Of a DNA stretch of 64,000 bases, positions 55,886-64,000 are shown piece after piece (within the stretch, counting starts at the first letter, position 1; each line of letters begins with the position of its first letter). The notes beneath the pieces are model-generated. The model was not told the origin of the DNA. It ran no database searches and saw nothing but the letters and a program-made list of their open reading frames with translations. Both the position numbers and the translations under genes were made by a program. Source of the stretch: Sthenelais limicola (taxonomy: Eukaryota; Annelida; Polychaeta; Phyllodocida; Sigalionidae); contig OW804096.1 of NCBI GenBank assembly GCA_942159475.1, forward strand, positions 113,124,194 through 113,188,193, written 5' to 3'.

Positions 55886-56885
55886 CTGTATGCTGGCAGA
55901 CGTTAGTGTGAATAGACCATGCAAGGGATGCTTTCCAGGCGCCGAATGAACCGAAATGGGTGGCGCTCGTTAATGGAATTTCTTAAGTGCCCCGGAACGC
56001 CTGTTCTCATTGCAGTTTCCATGCAAATGTCACAATAAGGCTAGACGCTTAGATGTCTCAATAACTCTGATGACGAGACTTGCATTTTTGCCCTCATGAT
56101 ATCGATACCACACTAAAGTCGGCCGTACTCCGTGCAAGTTCTTATTAGATGTACACAACACGCTATGGAGTAGTAAATACTGAAATTTGATATTATGTTC
56201 TTTCTATTGTCGAAGATTCACTCAAACATGTATTTTAACGGGCATATTCTGTGCCTTTTTTTAACTGTCCACTACCCAGTCTTTTATACATATTCTTAAC
56301 AATGAATAACAATTTATTATCCAACTATTAAAGAATATTGTGTAACAGCCTCCACGTCTCTGCGATTAGTTGTTCCATGGTTAGAGCACATATGATTCGC
56401 CAGACGTTAACGCGTTTCATATGTTCTAAGGTGTTCACCGCTCGATATCTGTGTAGTGGGAGAATTGGTAATCAGAACCGTTGATGTCTTATGGAAACTA
56501 GATTCACATGAAGATCGCGGAGAACAGAGGTAGCTTAATTGTATGGCATTGCATGATTATAAAAGAAGTGTTCTGGCTCTCGACCTGCTAATAGCAAAAG
56601 GACACCCTAATCCCTTGCGATCTATCCATATCCGACGCTGTCATGACGTTGCCAACGTCGCCGCCATCACGTGGCCGTAATTCATCTCCTTGGCAACGCT
56701 TGATAAAATTATGCTAATCGTGCCAGGAAATGCCCTTTAGATTATGACTTTGAGGTGACCTTGACCTGAGTTTCTTTAGATTTCGCAGCATGTATTACCC
56801 CAGCGAAGGTCACGGAGAGGAAAACGCTGGCCATTGAAAGGGGTGGCCCGAGTGGGAGTGAGGGCGGGGGTGGAAGGTGGGGTGG

Positions 56886-56916
<31 letters not shown>

Positions 56917-58308
56917 CGGCGTTCGGCATTGCTCAACAGGCGTTCGCTTATCAGAATGACAACCTTCCGCTGATCCAAACGAGGGAAGTGATAGAGGGCA
57001 TCCTCCTGGAAGGGGGATAAATCACTTATTTGATATTCCCTTTAATAATAGACCTGAAATATTTGAAACCAATTCTGCGAGGGTGACATGTCCGTAGGTC
57101 TCTATTCCTCGTGCCTCCAGAATGTATTTTCGTTAGATGGCTTTTTACCTGGATTAATTAAATGCGTTGTTTGTCCTTTACTGCACGCACAACGTATTAA
57201 TTAGTTATACGGATATTTCTTTAGGAGTGTCTGGGCATTCCTCTTCAATCCCCTTCATTAATTTATAACCACAAGCATGCAGGCTTCTCCGCATTTGCTT
57301 TTAAAACCAGCCATAACAGTTCCCTTTCCCTCCACATGCAGTTCTTATTTCATTTTAGGAGTTGTGTTTTTACTTTGTCTCATTGATCAGTCGTGGCAGA
57401 AGAACAAAATGCCAATTCCTTGTCAACGTTTTGTCGTTATATATTTAAATATTATATATCATATATTTACCCGCAGAACTTCGAAGCTTAATTCCTAAGT
57501 TGACTAAAGGTATAATGGACTATTCGCTCATGGTACCTCTCATATGCAGACATTGTGTGTAATATATTTTAATATAACCATTGGTTTCCGGCGTGGGGGA
57601 TATCATTATTTCAGGGCTCCAGTCGGTCGGAATATATTTTCTTAGTCAACCGATACTTACCATTGGTTAGATTGTTTATTTTACGTCACTCATTTACAAG
57701 GTAGTCCGCATATATGTATAATAGACACATATTTGGTAATACGGTATAACTAATAAAAATTATATTGTCGATATAATAACTCTATGAAATAATGCACTTG
57801 TCAATTGCACCCGACCCCGACCCCCGGGGGTATAGGGGAATGTCCTGGGCATTTTGAGAAATATGAAGAGGGCAAGAAATTTGTGTAAATCCTTGACTCC
57901 ATGGGCACAGTTTTCGCATTATTTTTGTAAAAAGAAATATAAACCCTGACGGGTATTCATTCACCCACCATGTGCCACCTCTTAAAGATACATTCTCAGC
58001 TATGCATGTAAAAATCAGACAAAATTGTATTTTGGGGCACAAACATCAACTTCATAACATACTCAAGTGCATTTAAGGTGAAAACATATTTTCCTACAAC
58101 TAATCTCGCTCCCTTTCTTCATTTTTCAGCATTAAACTGATGGAATATTTGACCGGCGGGAGTGGGAGGCGCATGATGAACTCATATTTCAAGGAAGGGC
58201 ATCGCTTAGCAATGTCCAACAGTACGAGTTGTTTCTTCGAGAGACACAGTAAAACATAATGTAGGACGGCGGACAACGCCATAGCTCTGATGCTGCGGGG
58301 GCACCTAA
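55886..58308. other. upstream region of the GALNT gene, enhancer-like motifs
   Basis: Octamer ATGCAAAT at 56021-56028, E-box CACGTG at about 56670, TGACCTTGACCT (ERR-type and half-site pair) at 56756-56767, and a (TG)n-(G)n run at 56885-56925. The GALNT 5' UTR and promoter should lie at the right end. Confidence 0.35.
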
Positions 58309-59702
58309 ATGAGTGACCCTGAAACAGCACAAATGATTCGCATTAATCACCAGCGAATCTTGCGGCAGCGATTGCCAGTTAAATTCTTAACAATAACTTT
58401 ACTAATAGCTTTACTGTGGTTCATTGTAATGTTTTTATACGTGGATGACTTGATCACAGATGAAGCGAAGGACACACGGATCCAGCAAGAGAAAGTCAGG
58501 TCTAGATTAAAGAAGTCAGTCGTTCACCATTTCAACGAGAACCACGCGGCTGAGACAGTGGAAGGGCTGCATCACCCTAATGGCAATGTTATTGTGTATG
58601 ATAATGAGACAGGGGGACACATTGAGATTGAAAGAGTTGAAGATGAGTACGTTGACATTTGGGAACATGGAAAATGGGTGAAAACGACAGAAAGATCTAG
58701 TTTAAAATTTGTAAATAGCATTGATGTAGTGAAGAGTGTTGAGGGTGGGGGAAGCTCCAACACATTTAGTAATAAAATACGCAAGGCCGTACATATAGGA
58801 CATAATTTAAATAACAACAATCAGCATAAAGACGACGATTTTATTCTTGTGGAGGAAGACAACACCAAAGAAACAAAATTAAACAAATCTATTACAAATA
58901 TACCACATCTAACTCAAAAGAGTTCCCCATATATACATCCTGTGACGCAGATGCCAAAAACACAAACTAATGGATATAGTCCCAAGAATGAATTGTCTCC
59001 TTGGGGAAACTCAAAGGGGAACGAGGACTTCCATTTTGCAGCCCAGAGAGATGCAGCCTCATCATTTGTTACTTATGTGCCAAAGACTAGTTTTTCTGTT
59101 CCTGTTATAAGTAAATCACAAAAAGATTATCCATCTAAAACAACACCCACTTATACTAAAATATCAGATAGCACTTTGACCACAAAAGTGTTACAAAGGA
59201 ATCCTATAGTTCTATATCATAAAACTAGATTACGTAATACATTAATCATTCCACAACAAATCCCACAACCAAGATATTCCAGGACTTACAGACGTAGTGG
59301 TAAAAGTGGAAAGCGTTCTAGGAGCCGCAAACGTCGATATCAGGCCAAGCTACAAATCAATTTGAACGCCAAACCAGGCTCAAGGATTAATTATGTAATT
59401 CCTCAACAAGGTAACTCAGACCCTGGCCCTAGTAATGGAACCAAGAAAGAGACATTGAGCTACAAGAATACACGAACCAGAACGTCCAACAAAGGAAGGT
59501 CAAGCCCTCGACAATCTAATTTCAAGGGAGGCAATTCTTGGAGTCATGGGCAAGTCAAAGTAATGCGAATGGTGCAACCAAATGAATATTCACTGGATGC
59601 AGAAAAAGATATCAAAGATGGATTCAATCGCCATTCTTTTAATATCAACGCTAGTAATAGAATACCCGTTGTGAGACCCCTCCCCGACACTAGACCAAAG
59701 AG
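58309..59702 (+). CDS. GALNT exon 1: cytosolic tail, anchor, long stem
   Basis: ATG in AAATGAG context. Encodes the anchor [20 protein letters not shown], a charged Asn/Lys/Ser-rich stem with a strongly basic patch (about residues 320-350, [16 protein letters not shown]), and the start of the conserved region ([15 protein letters not shown]). Donor is AAGAG|GTATAT; the frame runs on to a stop 19 bases later. Confidence 0.9.
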
Positions 59703-62700
59703 GTATATGCTGCTTTTTTAACGATTCTATTTCAACAGGGTATATAACTACATTGTCCCCGGGTGGACCAGCCATTTAACAAACCGAATAATAAATAGAA
59801 AAATAACTTAACGTACAGTGCGTGTTATAACGATAGGCAATTTTCTGGTTGATCCACAACATAAGTACTGTATTGTAATGTTGAATGTGTTAGTACCACT
59901 GCATTCAATTCCTCTCTTATATCAGTAATGTTTTTAACATGCAGAGATATTCCCTTTTCTATCATTGTAGCCTCAAAGTGTTTATTTGTTTTGCATTACC
60001 TTTTTTGATTATGAGAATCATAATGAACATCAATATGTTATAATACAAAATAATTGCTATAGATTATGGGGTCATTTTCTACATTACTTCACATGATCAC
60101 TCACTGCTTTCTGCCACTTTCCAGTTGTCATTTTAAATCGACACCAAATCCAGAAACCATGTTGCCCATGGCAACCGTTGTCATCTGTTTTCACAACGAG
60201 GCCTGGTCCACACTCCTGCGCACCATCCACAGCGTCTTGGCTCGATCACCACGCCACCTACTAAAAGAGATCATACTAGTTGATGACTACAGCGCTTATG
60301 GTGATCAGTGTCCCGTTATACAATGCCCCTTCTACCCCATACGCTTTTGTCCCCTTGCCTGTTATTCTACTTCCTTCTCTTTCCGCTCTTTTTGCAACAC
60401 CCACGTTAGATCTTAACGTGATTTCCATTGCCTGTGTTGCTTACTCCGCAACGGTTTGTATGTACCCTTTTTGAATTTTGTATTGTTTCCATTCTTTGGG
60501 ATGAATGATTGGCGACGACAATAGGAGGTTTGTCAAATTTCTTCTTTTTTATGCATGGCATGACTGGACCCGTTTTTCACAGCAATCCCAACCTTTGCCG
60601 TCAAATCACTTCGCTTCAACTGAATTGTATGCGTAAAAGTCTCAATTTTCCCTTTTTACTATGTCAAATGCTATTGCCAGAATTTTAAACATTACAATAA
60701 TGTATTTTCCAACCAATAAATCTATGGAACATTAATTTTGTCAAATAGTACATTAATTGGTCTTGATAGAAATCAATTCGAATTGGTTCACTCAAGCCAA
60801 CATAATATATCCTTTCCAGATTACCTCGGCGCAAAACTAGAAACATACATTTCGCGATTTCCGCAGATACAGCTGGTTCGTACCCATAAAAGAGAGGGTC
60901 TAATAAGGGCTAGATTACTAGGTATGTTTTGTGCGTCTATCTAGATATAATGTTACAGCATATATACTAACAATATCGGTTACAACAGGTTGACTATTAC
61001 TACTTTTAAAGGGTAATCATTTACATAGATACTTTTTCTTTCAAATTCTAGACTTAATTTTGTCTTGAACGGTATGAAATAGCGGATGTATAATAGGAAA
61101 GGCATTTGACGATTACGTCCAACTTACCAAGTAATGCATTGTGTAGCATTGTACAGGGCCCTATGATACTCCGAGGAGGAGGATTTGATAAACGGGTTAA
61201 CATTTTGTTGTGCATCAAACCTCCCAGTATTTATCTCACACAGGTGTTTCATATGCACGGGGAGATGTCCTGGTGTTCCTCGACTCCCATTGTGAATGCA
61301 ATACTCAATGGCTGGAGCCTCTTTTACATGCCCTTTATAAAGACGGGAAAAAGGTAAGACATCCCCGTTTCCCTCTTCACTCTACTTTAAAATTCTGACC
61401 AGATTTCTCTTTTTGTACGCGAAATATAGATTCATGACATGTTTAATTTGTTTATCAATCTCACTATTTCAGATTGTTTGTCCTCAAATAGACATAATTA
61501 ATCCAGATAACTTTGCCTATGAACGAGCGCCTCTCAATCTACATGGTGGTTTTAACTGGCTCCTGCAGTTCGTATGGAAAGAGGTTCCTCAACATGCTAT
61601 GAGGAACACAGAAAGCGATGCCCTTATGTATGTATCATGGTTAACAATATTATCATTAGGTTGACATCATCGTTGTCCCTTTCTCTAAGTCGCCTATCAC
61701 TGTATATAGATGGGCAAGGCATATTACAATTACAACACGTACATTATATATACGCAGGGAATTTTAAAACTCACATGCACATTAAGTTGCACATTAAGGA
61801 AATATATACAAATTAAACGTAGGCTAATCGAGTATACACTGATCAATGTACGTTAGTATATAATGATGGGATGGGATGATATATGATATGTATTGTGTAC
61901 TTTCTCACTATCTGACTATAATTTACTGATTTACAAGAATACACATCTGTGGAGATTCATTAGATATGCTCACGCGTCACCTGTGCATATAATAGGCTTA
62001 TAATAAATTTATAATAAACTTTTAAGAAAAATAAAAGTAATACATTTAAACGTGTCATAGTTTAGATATGTATTGAATGATCTACATACAGTCGATTAAA
62101 TATAGACATTAACTGAATACACACATAATTCAAATTGCAATTATATTCCAAATCTGATGTTTATTTCTTGTCAGGACCCCAACCATGATAGGGGGATTGT
62201 TTGCAGTGAGCAGGCGTTATTTTCTGGACATCGGAGGCTATGACCCGGGTATGGAAATATGGGGAGGGGAAAACCTAGAGCTTTCATTTAGAGTAAGTAT
62301 AAAAGTACATCTAGATGTTCATAATTAAATTTTATTATCCAAAAGCAGACCGTTAGTATACAATCATCAAAGCATCGATCCACTGTAATATTTCTCATGC
62401 AGTTTAGCATTATTTAAATAATGAAGTGATTGAAAAGGAGTATAATTAACTTCAATTGAATAGCAATGGTAGAGTCCAAAGAATTTGGGAGGTATGTATG
62501 TACATGTATATTGCCACAGCAGTGTGTGTGTGTGGGGGGGGGGGGGGGGGGAGACCATGGCTATTTCTTGTTGAATTATCTCCCATGAGCACATATTCTT
62601 GATGACTATACTGTATTGTATATCAGACATCGATACGCTGCATAGACATCCTAAATGGTAATACATCAATCTCGTTATTAGAAGACATTTCATGCAGAAC

Positions 62701-63615
62701 CTTTTGTTCACTTGTCTACTTCTTACTTTTCCCCAAAATCAAGACATGGATGTGTGGAGGGAAAATCGAGATCCTGCCGTGTTCCCGAGTAGGCCATGTG
62801 TTCCGTCCTGTCATTCCTTACGGTTTTCCGGGAGGAGCGAAACGAACATTGCATCAAAACTCAATGCGCGTTGCCGAAGTGTGGATGGACCAATACAAAA
62901 AGTTTTATTATGCTTCTACGGTAGGTTTTCCGATGAAAATAATATCAAGCTGCCATCATCACTAGGCATTATGCCAATTAAACCATATAGTAATAGTCTA
63001 ATCCATTTGCCAATATTACTATGGACGACATTCTATCTGCTCATGGTATATAATTTTGATTCAAATATTTCCTTCACATTTCTATTGGCGCGATACATAT
63101 TATATGCGTACACAATTCCAATATTTCAGGAAATGCCAAGAAATGCATCCATCATATCGTCGCTTAGTGACCGACACCAATTACGACAGAGCTTAAAATG
63201 TAACGACTTCGATTGGTATCTTAGAAATGTAATCCCCGAGATGGATATCCCACCCCTGAACGCTCAGTATTATGGTCAGGTATGTATGGTGATATAATTT
63301 AGAGCAGACATTATTGTCTACATAGTACGAGAATAACTACTCATTATTTAATGGCCGTAAACAGTTGCCTTTTTTATATTTAATTTGTCAATTTCCATCT
63401 TAATCCCATTTTGATTTACAATCTTTATAATGTCAAATTAAAGCACAATCCCATTTCCCATCTCATTTGAAAGCGGATGTTTATTGCTTACGACATTTGC
63501 ATGACATCTATTGTAGGTCCGCAATACGGAAACGCATTATTGTCTACATTCGAGTGAGGCGGACAACGGTATGTATCTTCAAGTTAGCCCTTGTCAGCAA
63601 CAGATGAACGCACAA
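58309..63615 (+). CDS. polypeptide N-acetylgalactosaminyltransferase (GALNT family), nine exons, 3' end outside window
   Basis: Exons: 58309-59702, 60125-60300, 60820-60921, 61244-61353, 61473-61627, 62175-62292, 62744-62920, 63130-63279, 63517-63615; all junction phases agree and 827 codons are visible. The enzyme starts mucin-type O-glycosylation in the Golgi by moving GalNAc from UDP-GalNAc to Ser/Thr. It is a type II membrane protein: short basic cytosolic tail, one membrane anchor (about residues 23-45), a very long stem to about residue 450, then the GT-A domain with [12 protein letters not shown], the metal-binding DSH in FLDSHCEC, the acceptor-loop block [12 protein letters not shown] and the metal His in SRVGHVFR. 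A ricin-type lectin domain begins in the last exon (ETHYCLHSS). The stem, close to 400 residues, recalls GALNT5, while parts of the catalytic domain recall GALNT11; the paralogue is unresolved. Confidence 0.93.
60125..60300 (+). CDS. GALNT exon 2: start of GT-A fold
   Basis: Acceptor CACTTTCCAG. Encodes [20 protein letters not shown] and ILVDDYSAY. The donor G|GTGATC is weak but required by phase. Confidence 0.88.
60820..60921 (+). CDS. GALNT exon 3
   Basis: Encodes [14 protein letters not shown] and the conserved [10 protein letters not shown] block that contacts UDP. Acceptor CCTTTCCAG, donor CTAG|GTATGT. Confidence 0.9.
61244..61353 (+). CDS. GALNT exon 4: DxH metal site
   Basis: Encodes [20 protein letters not shown], with the DSH manganese/UDP-binding motif. 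Donor AAAAAG|GTAAGA. Confidence 0.92.
61473..61627 (+). CDS. GALNT exon 5
   Basis: Encodes [20 protein letters not shown] and the [15 protein letters not shown] block. Donor TTAT|GTATGT. Confidence 0.9.
62175..62292 (+). CDS. GALNT exon 6: Gal/GalNAc-T motif
   Basis: Encodes [16 protein letters not shown] and [19 protein letters not shown], the Gal/GalNAc-transferase motif. Donor AGA|GTAAGT. Confidence 0.93.
62518..62552 (+). repeat. (TG)n followed by an uninterrupted G run
   Basis: Alternating TG followed by about 18 G residues in GALNT intron 6; a similar (TG)n-(G)n block is at 56885-56925. Confidence 0.85.
62744..62920 (+). CDS. GALNT exon 7
   Basis: Encodes [20 protein letters not shown] and [20 protein letters not shown]. 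Donor ACG|GTAGGT. Confidence 0.92.
63130..63279 (+). CDS. GALNT exon 8: linker to lectin domain
   Basis: Encodes [20 protein letters not shown] and NVIPEM, the end of the catalytic domain. Donor CAG|GTATGT. Confidence 0.9.
63517..63615 (+). CDS. GALNT exon 9: start of ricin-type lectin domain
   Basis: Encodes [18 protein letters not shown] and [13 protein letters not shown]. Donor CAA|GTAAGA. The remaining lectin exons lie beyond the right edge. Confidence 0.82.
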
Positions 63616-64000
63616 GTAAGAATCCAATCACAAGCTTCTTTATATCCACTATTTTGATAAATAAAAAACTAGACAAGACGCAACTACCGCTTTTTCCGTG
63701 AAAAAAGCCTAGGCTAACCTACTCAGCACCAAGAACTTTGTACACAATACATCGGTAAACGCATTAGAGAGAGAAACACCATTTTTTGCTCATTTTTCAA
63801 CATCACTGTATAGAAATCGGCAATTCTATCCAATGTAATAGGATCTGAAGACATTTTCCTCTCAATTTCATCCAGAATTGATGCATCAGTAATGCACACA
63901 AACAATGCTAGAGTCAGATTTAGGCATCAGAAATATTTGCGGAACTTTTGAACATTGCCATATTCCCGCACACAAGCACAGCCAAGCTACATTTTGGCCT
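63616..64000 (+). other. GALNT intron 9 up to the window edge
   Basis: No further exon recognised; a 60-codon minus-strand frame (63723-63905) has no support. Confidence 0.5.

Noticed and set aside
56742..56978. Signal-peptide-like start (MASVFLSVTFAGVIHAA) on the minus strand
   Set aside because: It stops after 30 codons, and the possible donors do not match the phase of the candidate exon at 55885, so it cannot be linked to a gene.
1..64000. CRISPR array, rRNA or intact tRNA genes
   Set aside because: None seen. The tRNA-like promoters at 34.8, 35.5 and 43.7 kb lack a cloverleaf and fit SINE heads better.

Overview
The window is animal genomic DNA: split genes with GT-AG introns, AT-rich intergenic DNA, abundant diverged transposons, and metazoan-only families (wolframin, DUSP19, SLC16, GALNT). 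The excess of the palindrome TAGGCCTA and a Ngaro-type retrotransposon fit an invertebrate deuterostome, most likely an echinoderm; that placement is inference, not proven here.

Layout. 1-360: possible terminal exon of an unknown + strand gene. 855-6615 (-): a five-coding-exon wolframin (WFS1) gene, complete, with a perfect CRE just upstream of its start and a large foldback repeat in intron 2. 8217-13773 (-): a nearly intact, recently inserted Ngaro-type tyrosine-recombinase retrotransposon (gag, RT, RNase H, YR) with split direct repeats and a textbook -1 frameshift signal between gag and RT. 17492-23937 (+): a four-exon monocarboxylate-transporter-like (SLC16/MCT) gene whose introns hold several small inverted-repeat elements. 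28963-29973 (+): a two-coding-exon DUSP19 orthologue. 30-39 kb: repeats (SINE-like units, gag-like debris, LINE fragment, long purine tract). 39-58 kb: a gene-poor stretch with enhancer-like motif clusters, an 80-bp minisatellite, and three phase-compatible candidate exons of an unidentified - strand gene. 58309 to the window end (+): nine exons of a polypeptide GalNAc-transferase with an unusually long stem; the gene runs off the right edge in the lectin domain.

The cellular genes do not form a pathway: WFS1 acts in the ER membrane, the MCT-like protein is a plasma-membrane transporter, DUSP19 is a MAPK-pathway phosphatase and the GALNT is a Golgi O-glycosylation enzyme. The only cooperating set is the retrotransposon, whose gag, RT/RNase H and recombinase together would copy and insert the element. 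Its RT/RNase H frame is broken by one base, so this copy is probably not autonomous now.

Exon borders were set by hand from splice dinucleotides, reading phase and homology recalled from family knowledge; no alignment or database search was run.
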